A stretch of DNA of 64,000 bases, from contig KN882285.1 in NCBI GenBank assembly GCA_000934455.1, forward strand, positions 360,626-424,625, in the 5' to 3' direction. Position numbers and translations under genes: made by a program. Positions within the stretch are counted from its first letter, which is position 1. Each line of letters begins with the position of its first letter. This DNA is from Apostichopus parvimensis. Taxonomy: Eukaryota > Echinodermata > Holothuroidea > Aspidochirotida > Stichopodidae. Shown here in pieces: positions 12,577-25,020 of the stretch. The notes under the pieces are model-generated. The model was not told where the DNA came from. It did no database searches and saw nothing but the letters and a program-made list of their open reading frames with translations.

Positions 12577-15500
12577 CCTGCCAGAGCCACTGCGCATGTT
12601 GCTGGATGTCCTGTTTCCATCCAAAGGAGGACAACTCAAGTTAGCTTCACTGGGACAGGCGATTATGCAGGCTACTCGTCCAAGATTCTTATCAGCCCCT
12701 CTACAAGTTGGACTTTGTGTACAGCTCCATCATCATTTTGCTTCGAGGTTCCTCATAGACACTCTGAGTAAACTTGGCTTTTGCAGCTCATATTCGGAAG
12801 TACCTAAATCTGGACGGAATGCTGCAATTACCGATGGGACAGACATCCCTAACTTGACAGAGGACATTTTGTGCAGTATGTCGCAGATAACGTTGACCAT
12901 AACGTTAGAACCATAGATGGGATGGGTGGGTACCTTCCATGGCATGGGGATGATTGCTGCCATCACACCACAAATTAAGAGGAATCAACATAATTCAAGA
13001 GGTACAGTCAGCGCAGGCGAGATATCAGCAGTCGGTACTGTAAACATAGTAACCTTAATTCCAATGTTCGATGGACTCCGAACTCTCTGCTATGAAAAGG
13101 TGCAAATCCTCGAGAAAGATGACCCAACATCACGGATCGACGATCTCTGGTAACTATCCTTCTCAGTGCGTTCTCCGAGCCAGCATGGTCTGGGTTCATG
13201 CAAATGATACACAAAGGTGACCACCCAGGCCAATCCTCCGTTGTCTGCCTGCCTATGATAGATATGGACCCGGGGAACATGTCTTGCGTGAGTTCGACCC
13301 TTCATTTCATTGGCCAGCATGCTCAACTGTATGGCGTGACACCCATCATAACATTCGACCAACCATTGTGGTGGAAGGCCTTGCAAGTGATCAGGAGCCA
13401 ACCAGCAAACAGCCCGCTGCACTCCATTGTTTTGAGATTAGGAGGCTTTCATACCGAGATGAGCTTTATCGGCTGCATTGGACAACTGATGGCAGGATCA
13501 GGGCTGCAGGAGATGTTGGAAACAATCTATGCCAGTAACACTGTCAACCACATGCTCTCCGGGAAGGCAATTGAACGAGCAGTCCGAGGTCTGTTCCTGG
13601 TGGATTCAGCTCTCAATGCCATGATTGTCTCGGACGTATTCAGTGTCAAGCCGCCCTACATCGAAGCTAAGAGCAATAGCGCAAACAGAGAAGATTTTAG
13701 TGTTCATGGGGATAAACCAGTAAAGTGCAACATGGATCACACTGTACCAGAATCCACTTCCGAACCAGACGATGTCTGCAAAGCGGATCTCGAAGCTGTG
13801 GGCATCTTGTTCGATGAGCTGTTGTCAGGTAAGACAACCTTCAGTCAAGTGCATGATTCAGAAGCCTTCACCAGGATTCACGGACAACTTGAGGCCAAGA
13901 AAGGGTCCATGAAGAAACTCACGTACAGCCAGACTTTGGCTTCAGTTCGTGGAGATGCTGCAAATCCTACGCAAGTTCCTCAAAGGTGAGCGATTAGGCA
14001 TATGGGACTTCCACATTCAGGCCATGGTTGGGATGATCCCCTATGTTGCTGCTTCAGGACATAACGTCTACACAAAATCTCTTTCTGTATATTTGCAATA
14101 CCTTGTCAAGCTCTCCGAGACAGCTCCAGAGATCTTCCAACATTTCGGTGGAGGACTACACGTGGAACGCAGATCGGATCGTCTATGGGTTGGCCTCTCG
14201 GCTGATCTGGTCATCGAACAAGTTCTGATGCGCAGCATGAAAACAACGGGAGGGTTGACACGAGGCCGTGGGATGACGGAAACCTAGCGACTGATCTGGT
14301 TGATGGCACATCCTCATTGCTCCGAGGTAAACAATGTAATGCAGCAGCTGACCGGTATAAACTATACCACAAATGAGCAACATAAAGACACTACAAATGC
14401 CAGACAAGAAAGAGACATAGCAGATATCTGCGAGTTGGTCGACTTCCTGGAAACACGGAATCCGTTTAGTGATGCCCAGAAGTTGCGGAGCATTGCTACT
14501 GGCATCAATGCAGACGGCAGGGTGAACGTAGACACAGCGAAGGATGTAGGACAAGGCATTTTGGATTCCATGGTTGGGAAAAGTGTTCTGGAACACACTT
14601 TCAGGAAGAAGAACCAGGCGGTGACACTCAACACATCAGTCATCAAAATCAACCATGATACGGTGAACATCGATCCACAACTTCTATTCCAACGACTTGT
14701 CACGATGGGAAAAAGGAGCGATCAGCTGCAAGAAATTTTGAGCTATGCAGCTATCCACCAGCATTGTTTGAAGGCAAACAAGTATTGAGGCCTGCTAACA
14801 AACCAGCACTTGCAGATGCTATCTGGAGTTTCATGCAAGACGATATGACTGAACCTGTTGGTCAAAGCCAGTACGTCCTGGATGGTGGATCCTTATTACA
14901 TAGGATTCTTTGGCAGCGTGGCTCAACATATCATGGCATATGTGAGCGATACACCAACTATGTGACACGCAAGTATGGGAAGGCAGTCATTGTGTTCGAT
15001 GGGTATGAGAATGATATGTCAACAAAAGACGGGGCTCATCAACAAGTGGACGAGAGTGATCGAAAGTAGATTTTTCTCTGGAAATGCCTATCAAATCCAA
15101 GAAAGAGGAGTTCCTGCTAACAAAGACAACAAACATAGTTTCATCCGGCTACTGAGTGTACATCTAGAGCAGATGGAATGTAAAACACACCATGCTGTAG
15201 GAGATGCTGATGTACTCATAGTACAGACGGCAATAGAGTCTGCAGGAAGTCATCAAACTATCGTTGTAGGTCACGACACGGACCTCCCTGTACTCCTGTT
15301 TCCATACTACGGAGGATTCTTTAGATATGTTCTTCAGACCAGAAGGGAAGACTGGAACAAAGAAGCAGTCACGATGCTGGAACATGAAGCATGTTCAGAA
15401 GGTTTTGGGAGAAGTCTGCCAGAATATCTTGTTCACACATGCCATCCTTGGTTGTGACACGCCGTCTCGGTTGTTCGGCCTTGGAAAGAGACTCGCTCTG

Positions 15501-15990
15501 AAGCACATCCGTACTGACGTCTGCTTCAGAGCACAGGCTAAGGTATTCCTGGATGGAAGATCTACATTGGAAGTTACGGCAAAGACAGGCGAATCAGCTT
15601 TGGTGTCTCTGTATAAAGGCTCAGCAGGCGATACATTGGACAAACTGAGACTGGAACGCTTCCAACAGAAGTTAGCTACAAGTGCTAGTTGCGTCCGACC
15701 AGAGAACTTGCCTCCTACGTCATCTGCTGCGAAATTCCACAGCCTCCGTGTATATCACGAAGTCCAAGTGTGGAAAGGAGTCACAACTCTCGATCCTCAG
15801 ATCTTCGTATGGAAAGCAGTGGAAGGTAAATATGAGCCTGTGCAATGCGACATGGAGGTTGCACCCAAAACAGTTCTACAAATAGTGCGATGTAACTGCA
15901 AAATGGGATGGTAGAGTATGCAATGCTCCTGTCGACAAGCTGGGACTGGACTATTCAACAGGCTGTGGAGAGCGCCGTGGTATCTGCACA
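12577..15990 (+). pseudogene. Academ-like transposase-nuclease, copy 1, decayed
   Basis: Continues the element begun at 6746. The reading resumes at once after the hAT insertion (EPLRMLLDVLFPSKGG) and follows copy 2 throughout. Matching blocks are LHHHFASRFLIDTLSKLGFC, TFHGMGMIAAITP, PMIDMDPGN, ITFDQPLWWKAL, LRLGGFHTEMSFIG, ASNTVNHMLSGKA and RSMKTTGGLTRGRGM, then the nuclease block DGGSLLHRILW, VFDGY, GDADVLIV, GHDTDLPVLL and LGCDTPSRLFGLGK. It ends in the cysteine-rich tail CNCKMGW. Identity to copy 2 is roughly half to 60% by eye, so the two belong to different subfamilies. The frame changes about seven or eight times. The 3' end runs straight into a Kolobok-like sequence. Confidence 0.8.
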
Positions 15991-17790
15991 AACATGTCTG
16001 AGAAAAATTTGTCAAACAGAAAAAGTTTCTGTTTGTGCAGGGAATGCGCTGCATCAGTTGAAGACTTTGAGGTCCTTGTAGGGTCAATGGTGACTTATAA
16101 TCTTGTTTGTTTAAATCGACATTTGATATTGAGATGGTCATCACAACCATATATCAAAAAGATCCCATGTGGTAATTTGTTTACCTCAGCTGCTATTTTA
16201 TTCAGTGGTTGTTCTTTTTCCCAACTTCAGCAATGCATGAAATTCATGGGAGTGCAATTCATTGGAAAGTCTTTGTACTACCGCACACTAAATTCAACAT
16301 TGATACCAGTGGTCAGTAATACGTTCCTTAATCATCACCAAAGTGTACTTTTAAGGTTACAGGGACAGAAACTCTGGCTCAGTGGTGACGGCAGGTGTGA
16401 TTCACCTGGCTACAGCGCCAAATATTGTTCGTATACAATGATGAACTCATCTACAAATGAAATAGTTTCATCAGAATTCATTCAGGTGTCCGATACAACA
16501 AGCTCAAATGCTATGGAGAAGCTTGGATTTGAAAGATGCATTCATCACCTTCAAAGAGAAAAGATTGGTATAGACCTCATTGCTACAGACCGCCACGCCG
16601 GCATAAAAAAAAAACTGATGAGGACTACTTATCCAGACATTAAGCACAAGTTCGATGTGTGGCACTTTGGTAAATCTATTAAGAAAAAGCTTCTTGCGAA
16701 AATGAAGAAGAAGGATGCAGAGGAGCTCGCGCCATGGATACAATCCGTATCCAACCATCTCTGGTGGTGTTGCCAGAATTGTAACAGAGATCCAGTGCTA
16801 CTAAGGGAGATGTGGACATCGATCCTGAAACACATTGTTAATGTGCACGTATGGTTAGCTGGCCAGAAATTTCATAAGTGCTCTCATCCACCCATTAGCG
16901 ACGAAGAAGCGCATCTGAAAAAGTGGTTGCAGCCTGCCTCTCCAGCACATCTCTATGTTGTCCTGAAAAAATACGTACTCAAGGATATGGAGCACCTTGT
17001 GTACTCCTGTCATACCGGCGCTCTTGAGGTTTATCACAACTGTTTACTGAAATTCTACCCTAAGAGGCTGGAATTTAAGTATAACCATATGTAAGCCAGG
17101 TTGCAACTCGCTGTCTTAGATCATAATCTAAATGTAGGACGGAAGCATGCCCATGTAAAACGTTCAACGAAGAATTCAGGTGAAGTCGGAGATCTGCGAT
17201 ACAACGTAGCTTTCTCCAAAGGTAGTAAAAGATGGGTGGTTAAGAGGCTGTACGAAAAGAAAGGGAAACCACATGTACCTGGTATGATGGCAGATACGAT
17301 TAGGTTAGTAAATGGCGACTTGAAACCCAGAAGAATGCAGATACCACAGCTTCCACAACATGTAGCCCCCTTGCCAAAACCTGTAAAAGCAGACATTGTC
17401 CCAAAACTTCAATCAAGATTTAAACAAAACACTGAAATTTCAACATCTACAACAGAACAAGCAGATATCTCATCAATATCGCAACCAGGGACTTCTGCTG
17501 AAACTACAACCTCAACAAGCTACATTAGAAGAAGCAGATATATCATCATTATCACTACCAGAAACTTCTGCAGAGACAGCACAACCATCGAGTTCAATCG
17601 AAAAAAAAAAAAAAAGCCTCTTAGTCAAAAAGAGGGGAAACGGGTACAGAAAAAGCAATTTCTGGAGAGCAGCAAGAGAAGAAGAAAAAAACAAAAAGAG
17701 GAAGAAGAAAGTGAATGTAGCTGTTTCAGGAGGACAAACCAAGAGAAGAAAGAAGAAGGGAAACAAAGATGAACCACAACCGACATAAAT
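15990..17790 (+). pseudogene. Kolobok-like transposase, 5' truncated
   Basis: Two consecutive frames (15994-17094 and 17095-17772) are separated by a single TAA at 17092 and continue in the same frame: FKYNHM, stop, ARLQLAVLDHNLNVGRKHAH. Conserved features are a cysteine pair (CLCREC), CGNLFTSAAILFSG, GDGRCDSPGYSAKY (D at residue 132), TDRHAGIKKKLM (D at 199), DVWHFGKSIKKKL, NHLWWCC and HTGALEVYHN (E at 345). This is the D-D-E pattern of a transposase family common in fish and cnidarians. The Kolobok assignment, often THAP-linked, is from memory. The C-terminus is lysine-rich, with a repeated ADISSxSxPxTSAET block whose second copy lies in another frame after one shift. The N-terminal part is missing and no TTAA duplication was found. 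Confidence 0.65.
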
Positions 17791-17799
17791 AACTGCAGT

Positions 17800-18960
17800 A
17801 GTCATACTTGGGATAACTGACATAAATTTCGTTTCAAAATCTGTAAGTCATTCACAATGTTTTTGAAAAAAAGTCAAAGGGTCTGCAGATTTGATTTTAT
17901 GCAATAATATACATATTTGTTTAGCTTTTCAAATCATGCTGGACCAGAAATTCTTGAAATGCATTTTTGCCAATGTCTTAAACTCTTTGGCTCCTAGAAG
18001 ACCTCTCAAGTTTGGATTTTAGATTTGATTTAATTCTACTAATTAGCTTCCACTAAATGCATCCTTTTTGCAAGGCATGGAACAGCTGGATCAGTCAGTT
18101 GCTCAATCTTTTTTAAATTGTTTTTTTCTACAAGAAGAACTTTAAACAATTATAGTAGCATTTTGCATTTCAAATTATACTATGCATTTGAAATTAAAAT
18201 TTTACAGACATAGCAACAGCTCCTTGCAATCCTTTGTAAAAACTCAGTATTTATTTTCAATTATGTAGACTACAACTTTTAAATATGAGGGTTTGCTTTG
18301 TATTATTTTCAAATAATTTTTAATAAATGGGGGCAATTTCCCCCTCCTAAATAAATGTAATAATTGGCAAAGGTTTATCAGATGGGGGGGGGGGGGATAT
18401 AGCTCCCCTGACCTCCAAATGAATGTCTTCTTATTGTTAGGCAGTACTGATGACCTTCTTTCTTTTTAGATTTTCATGTGAGAATGAGACCTCCATTTTT
18501 TAACTGAAATCCATTCTTTTAGGTCTTGCTTCGTTTTCTTTAAAGCATTTCCTTTTTTTGGTTATTAAAATAAAATTGCACTTGATGAATTTCAACGTTG
18601 TTGACATGGCGTACTAACACTAGTATGCTGTCAAAAGGTGTAGAAACAAAATTCTGAAATCACCCTATACCATTAAATTTGAAACAAATTCATGTAAACA
18701 CATGCTTCTTGATTCGCGATCACAGGGCTCATAGGTTTACTGGGCTCTGCATACTTAGCGTTTACTAAAATGGCAGCAAGTGGAGTTGGTTTGAAAATAG
18801 GTTTAAAGGAGAAATTGTAGTAAGCCAAGGTCAAATTGGGGTCAAAACAATACATATTTCTTAATAACTTGATAACGAAATGTCGGTTGGGGGTGGGAGT
18901 TGCAGTTGCAGAGGTTGTAGGGCATACTCAAATGATGTTGCTGATTTCTTAAAATAAATA
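17800..18960. other. Non-coding AT-rich stretch after Kolobok-like gene
   Basis: Long T and A runs and a G run near 18385-18396. No open frame with family motifs. It may include the 3' end of the Kolobok-like element, but no terminus was recognised. Confidence 0.5.
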
Positions 18961-20515
18961 AAGATTACAAGATAATGAAACGAACCGCGGATGGCGGGGG
19001 AAAATTACCAGATTGAGGGTACTTCGCTTCGAACTCACAAGTTATAAATGAGGATGCAAGAGTGTTCTTGTGTTGAAACCAAGGCTGACGATTTATTACC
19101 AAACTGTAAATGATAATATACATATGAAAAAATCCTGATACATGATAATATAAATGGTTTAATGAACTCCTTACTGCATAACATTTCAACATGACCATAA
19201 CCTAATTAAATCTCTCCTATCTCGGGGAAAACCTATACTCAATACTACGTAATATCCAAAATACAGTGCAGAACAGAACTCTGTCTGATAGTTGAAACCT
19301 ATATAACTACCCGACTCAACCATGTACACCGTAACCCACTGTCCATGCTGTCTAACCATATCCCTTAAGTGCAAATCCTAAAAAAAACAAATAAAACATA
19401 TCAATGACACCAATATGTACTTCCCAACACCATTAGTCTGACCTGACTAAAGACTACTTGGGTTTTCAAGACACCAAAATATGGGACAGTACCACAACCT
19501 ATCAATGATGGGAGCCGCTGCTCAGCCCATGCCATTGGTGAAACTCTAAACATACACAACAATGTAAAATGCACAGAAGAATAATATTAATACAACATAG
19601 CAGTGCAATCGCTCTTGTACTCGTACAATACTGTACAAAATGTATAATGAACACGATCCGTAATCATGTGCACTTCGAAATAATACAATAAGTTTGTGAA
19701 CAGGCGAGGACTTTTACCACCTCAATAATAGCCAGGGCAACCCATGCCAGCTGCAACCATTACAGGAATTTCCACCCACCTGTTCCTAGACAGTAGGAAT
19801 TTTCACCACATGAACCCACAAACTCTCAAGAGTCTTGTCGCTCTATAGCTGTCCACAATGCCTGGCTAAGATTCAAGGACAATCTCTGAGACATAACTTT
19901 AAACAACAGTAACAAATGATGTTCAAAATACAAAATCAGTATATACTCTTTAAACAGCGAGCAGTACAATACTCGACAGGTATCATAATCAACTGTCAAT
20001 ACAACGAACCAGGATGACAAACATCGTTAACGTTCTGTAAAACCCAACGTTACAATGCATAGATGCCACCATATACCCAACCTAACCGGTACTGTGAGTT
20101 GTAACCTAACACTTAACAGTAACACTACAGTATAATATTACGCAATAGCACCCACGTGCTTAACGATAAAGAAGACACGCTATGAACCCGTAGGACCAAA
20201 AACATAACCTAACATATGTATTTGTACAGTAAAGCACAGCCTAGCCAAAGGGCAACACTTAAACTACAATTCAATTAACTAACAATAGGGTACGTACAGC
20301 ATTTATAAACAAAACTTAACACTTAATCTCTTACTAAACTGAGGTCAGCTCGCTCGCGGAAAAGAAGACTTCTCTACGCTCGCGGCGCGTAAGATTGCAG
20401 ACATCGAGAACGCGGACATCGAGACTCCATCAGGTGCGGTGGTCACTCTCTCACCAGCTCGCTGCATGTTGGTATGTGGTGGTACATTGTGCCTCGGACC
20501 ATGGCCCATCCAGAA

Positions 20516-20527
20516 CCGCCATCTTGG
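20516..20527 (-). promoter_or_regulatory. YY1-like motif in a GC-rich interval
   Basis: The minus strand reads CCAAGATGGCGG, a close match to the YY1 site often placed at animal transcription starts. It sits in the only GC-rich patch of the region (20340-20640, with several CGCTCGCGG words). A minus-strand frame opens at its ATG (MAVLDGPWSEAQC) but is short and unrecognised. Promoter function is a guess. Confidence 0.2.
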
Positions 20528-20924
20528 AAACCAGTGGCTTCTCGTCTGAAGCCGAAAACCAGCCAAAACCCGAGGCATCCTGCCTCTTAGAAGGGGGACA
20601 TCTCCTCACTGACAACCAGACAGTCCAGATATGGGTATCTCTGGGCAATTTATGGCTCAACCATGTATTGAGGTTTTTGTCCGGAGCCGATGTGGTGACA
20701 CCGACTGGGTTCCACAAACATTTAGAAACAATTTTTTTACACCCGTCCAAGGAAGGAGGAACTTTCCAAAATCATCGACTTGTGACCTGGAACTCCATCT
20801 ACCAAGAGGAATATCTGACCTTGAGATTGTCAAGAGGGATATGATGGAGGCAATTTTAGGTTCCCTGGATTGGGGGAAATTTGAGTGGGCGCAGTTTAAA
20901 TTTAAATGTTCCCACACACATATA

Positions 20925-20974
20925 NNNNNNNNNNNNNNNNNNNNNNNNNNNNNNNNNNNNNNNNNNNNNNNNNN
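20925..20974. other. Assembly gap, 50 N
   Basis: Exactly fifty N, probably a gap of arbitrary size. The flanks share the word AGTTTAAA (20893-20900 and 20975-20982), so a repeat may have collapsed here. No feature should be read across it. Confidence 0.98.
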
Positions 20975-23439
20975 AGTTTAAACATTGCTGTTCAACAGAG
21001 TAATTAACTATCCTACCAAACAACGAGGCCCCAGTATTAGTGAAAGGAAGCGGGGAAACGGGGAGCAATGCAGCGGGCCACACCAAACAAATGATGACAG
21101 TACTAAATCTCTGGGTTCAAGTTATCTTCCTTAGTTCCTTGATGTTTCAACACACCAAGGTCAAAAGCAATGACAAAATAAGAACAGCCTATGTAAACAT
21201 AGAGCAAATAACAAACAGAATATGAGATAACATGATAATAATAATAATACCAAAAATTTTCACTGTGTGCAGACTACAACGAAGGCCAGGCTGAATGTCC
21301 CATTGCTTGAAGAAGCAATGCACAACTGCATAAAAATTATCACACATGTAGCAAAGACCAAACAAGAGTGAAACAAGCACCGAAATGTTCATGCAATTTG
21401 AAACTACAACTTCAAACACAACGACAAAACATTTGAGTACAGTTTATATGCAATGAATGCCCAAGGTAACTGGAGACAGATCAGGGATTCACCAAAGTGA
21501 CCTCAACCAGAGAGAGTGGTCATCAACAGACTATTAACAAAATCCTATTAAATTAATAATACACATACATGGTACACAAGAATGATTACATTTTCATAAG
21601 AAATAGTTACGTAACTCAAGAACACTGGAAATAGCAATAAGTAATCATAAACAGGAATGGAACTTTACTTATAGAGACCGAAAGCCCTAACTCATGTTAC
21701 TCACGGAATAGATATAATAAATGGAAACGGCCAAACAAAGCATACTGTCATTGACACTAACAACAATCTGTAAACCTGAGACACATGCTTTGTCTATAAA
21801 ATATCAGCCTTATAAATCCTTTATACAACTACACCTCTTAACTCAGCACATGCAAAGGTCTCACGAATATTACAAGAAATATTAACAATAAAGAAAGATC
21901 GTATAAAAAGACCTAGTGAGACACGGAATGTGCCTGACAACTGCACCCTCTTCAACTTATCACTCACCAGACCCAAATGAATAAGTTAACAGCACCTCCG
22001 TCAACCCAAGGACATCCTCAGTGAGTCACGTCGCACAATATACTACACGACCCGGAGTCTATTAGAAAGAGTGACGTAAACACATAAAATACCTAAAACT
22101 AACACTTAAGTACACTGCGGAAACACCTCTAATCACCTGTTAGACAATGTAGTGTGTCACATCACCTAAGTCATGTGGGACGTGGTTGTCCTATGAAATT
22201 ATTACATATAGAGTACAATTACACAAGACCAATAAAATCAAGACATATAATGAATAATGAAGCTTATAACAATAAAAGTAGTTGCATATAAACAATTAAG
22301 CATACTATCGTACATATAGGTCAATTATAACAAATCAAACCATATAGGCCCACATAGCCATGGTGTGTTAGGCTGCTAGCCCAAGCTGACCCCTATAATA
22401 TAACTGTGTTAGGCCATAACCTAAGTTTGGTCAATAACACCTACATAGCATTAGGCTGTAGTCTAAGCTGAATACATACCACCTACAGTGTGTCAGACTG
22501 TGGCCTAGCCAGGAATCCTTTGTTCTGGGTGAGCACATGATCCACCTCTCAAACTACAATAGCCCCCTCTTCAACCATGTGACTAGAACAACACACTAAC
22601 ACATACCGAAGTTAGTATAAAACCTTATGAATTGAAATCACCTTTCATCTAACAGCATCTTGAAACAAATCTACACAAATGAATGATAATTCCTTAAACA
22701 CATACTTGTAACAGGGAATTCCATACTAATTCAACATCAATTGAAGGTAGTGAATATTAACCTTATATAATATAAACCAAGATTTAGACAAAACACTTTC
22801 TTCAGAGAAACATTTAATCTACATGTCCTCCTACATGCAGCCATACATTAAATGAACTCTCTCTCTGTATACTTGCCAGGCTACCACAAATATCCTATCC
22901 ATTTCTCTATATATATTGGTTACAAACAGATCAGTAAAATGTATACAATTGTGAACACTGCAATTTCTCTCGAAATTGGACCCTAGCTACGCTAATTCAA
23001 TAGGCAGCCTAACACAGTGAAGCCATAGACCCTCAGTCAATTTCGATCTATAACATATACAGAAATTTACTTAAAACAACATTTTAAACAACAACTTAGT
23101 GCTAAACAATAAAATACATGATTTTTAATGGTTAACTCACCAGGTAGCACCAGCTTTACCACCATCGAATCTTGACGACAGGCTCAATTCGAATAAGTTT
23201 TGCACAGCTGAAACTGGCATATTGCTTAGACAACAACAGAGAGTGAAGTGCTCACATGGGTGCATGGCAGTGAGATACTGTACACTCACTTGGACATCAT
23301 GAATATTCAATAGGTAAATAGGCAGTATGTCCTGGGCATGTGAGAGCCACATGTAAGGCCATAGAGTGTAACACACTTAAACCGATAAAAGTGGCAGCAT
23401 GAATTTCTACTTTACTACATAAAGAACACACCAGAAAAA

Positions 23440-23520
23440 TTCCACTTGACGACCGGTTTCTCCTTTTTAGCACTCATCAGGCGAAGTCCGTACCACTCGA
23501 CCGCAGTGATTGTACCTTTT
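23440..23520 (-). ncRNA. Hammerhead-ribozyme-like motif, degenerate
   Basis: The minus strand contains CCTGATGAGTGCTAAAAAGG followed directly by AGAAACCGGTCGTC. The two invariant cores, CUGAUGA and GAAA, are present at hammerhead spacing. The intervening helix UGCU/AGGA has one G-G mismatch. Penelope-like retroelements and small retrozymes are known to carry such ribozymes in their terminal repeats, so this is probably the relic of one. No Penelope coding sequence lies nearby. Cleavage is doubtful given the mismatch. Confidence 0.4.
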
Positions 23521-23529
23521 TACTGGTGT

Positions 23530-25014
23530 GTGAAAGCGTATAAAACAAATTTATACACATATGTTAGTAATTATTTAATATAGCATACTGTAAACAAATC
23601 CCTCCAAAATCGTTCAATACGTTGGTTGTGGACACTCCTCCCTGTAATGAATGACCCAGCGTCATTTCGTCTTAACGGATGGTGCAACATAAAAAGAGCA
23701 AACAAGAACATTTTCTCCGACCTTCTTGTTGTTTGCGCAGTTTAAAAACACTGGCATCCGACTGTATCCGTCAATTCCACCATGGATCTCCATAAATGAG
23801 ATGTGTAATCAGGTGATGTTGATGAAGAGGCTGACATGCGTATGCTACCTCTATAAACGAACATTAATTTCTAAAAACCAAATTCATGCCCTCTATATTA
23901 TGTGGGGTTCTCCGGTGTTCCTTTCTCAAAAATAGTAGGGCGACGGCACTGTCAACTACGGTGAACAAAGGTGGTAAATGTCCTTACGATTAGTTATTCC
24001 ACTTTCATTAATTTATTATTTACCCAATTAGTTTATGGTTCCCGTCAATGTGCCAAAGATAATTAAGGCCAGGAATGTTGCACACCCGACGATGTAAGGA
24101 GATTGTTCTAAATTCAACACCTGATATTTTTAAGGATGATATTTTCAAGTATATCGGATTAAGAGTATGGTATATGCATCTACCTTGGTTGTATTAATTG
24201 ATCAGCTGGAAAATGAGAGATGATGTGAAGTCCTTCTCGTGTAAGGATCGAGATTAGATTAGAAAAGGGAGATATATTTGTGACATCCACTGGTCAACGA
24301 CTATTAATGTGCTCCATGAGTAATTGTAAAAAATTGTAAATATTACGTAGCTTGAAATCGTTTAGCAGAGAACGAAATGGATTATAAATAAACTAGTCAA
24401 CTGCCACCGCAGAATTTTGTTGTCTTGTCGTCATTAGTGCTGTCTCATATAATTATTAACTTCTCATTCCGAGGTCCAGAGGAGCCAGAAACCAACGTTA
24501 CAAAACTTTATTGACGCCATAGAAGCACGAACCTATCAATGAACAAAGTATGGGGCCGATCGGACATACGATTTTGAACTTGGGTATGGACATTTAAGGG
24601 GTTAGTGTGAAGCCCGCCCACCATTAAGAATCATTACAATTCCTTGAAAACCACTTGATCTTACGTGACATGTGATTACAATAATTCATAGAGGGATCAT
24701 TGTCTTTAACAACAGCATTTACTATAACCATACAATTTTAAGATAGAAGTCCCGTTTTTGGTCCACGAATTTTCTGTAATGGGATGAATATTTACCAACC
24801 TCATCCCTTAGTTCTGCAATGAAAAATCGTCCTCTATTTGGCGTACTGGCGAATACGAATAAAGTCTGAATATACAGTGTCTGAGTTTATGTACACACTA
24901 CGTACACAACCTTACCGCGGATTCGATAGCACTGTGTTACCGGTACCTGGGATTTTTATTCAATGAGGTGTTATCGATAAGTATCTGTTACCTGAGTGCG
25001 TCATCGAGACTGGA
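23530..25014. other. No recognisable gene; flank of hAT-B
   Basis: AT-rich and non-coding by eye. Since the hAT-B gene starts just right of the 1.84 kb insertion, the 5' end of hAT-B should lie in this stretch, but no terminal inverted repeat was found. Confidence 0.4.
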
Positions 25015-25020
25015 GAAATG
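25015..25020. repeat. Target-site duplication of 1.84 kb element, left
   Basis: GAAATG here and at 26861-26866 bracket the element exactly. The six-base length is a family clue. Confidence 0.8.

Larger units (their letters stand above)
18960..23400. other. Non-coding stretch with A/C-rich top strand
   Basis: Over about 4 kb the top strand is visibly rich in A and C and poor in G, apart from a GC-rich interval at 20340-20640. This skew is unlike the flanks and suggests a single large insertion or persistent one-way transcription. No motif-bearing frame occurs on either strand. Between about 22350 and 22510 a degenerate unit of 45-60 bp built on GTGTTAGGCTGTAGCCTAAGC is repeated three to four times. 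Confidence 0.4.

Noticed and set aside
13008-13422. Minus-strand frames opposite Academ copy 1
   Set aside because: Shadows of the plus-strand transposase, with no motifs of their own.
17396-17788. Lysine-rich second frame as a separate gene
   Set aside because: It is the shifted continuation of the Kolobok-like C-terminus. The repeated ADISS...TSAET block shows common origin.
20395-20844. 149-codon plus-strand frame in the GC-rich patch
   Set aside because: No family motif, no splice context, and it lies over the putative YY1-like site. It is likely chance in GC-rich DNA.
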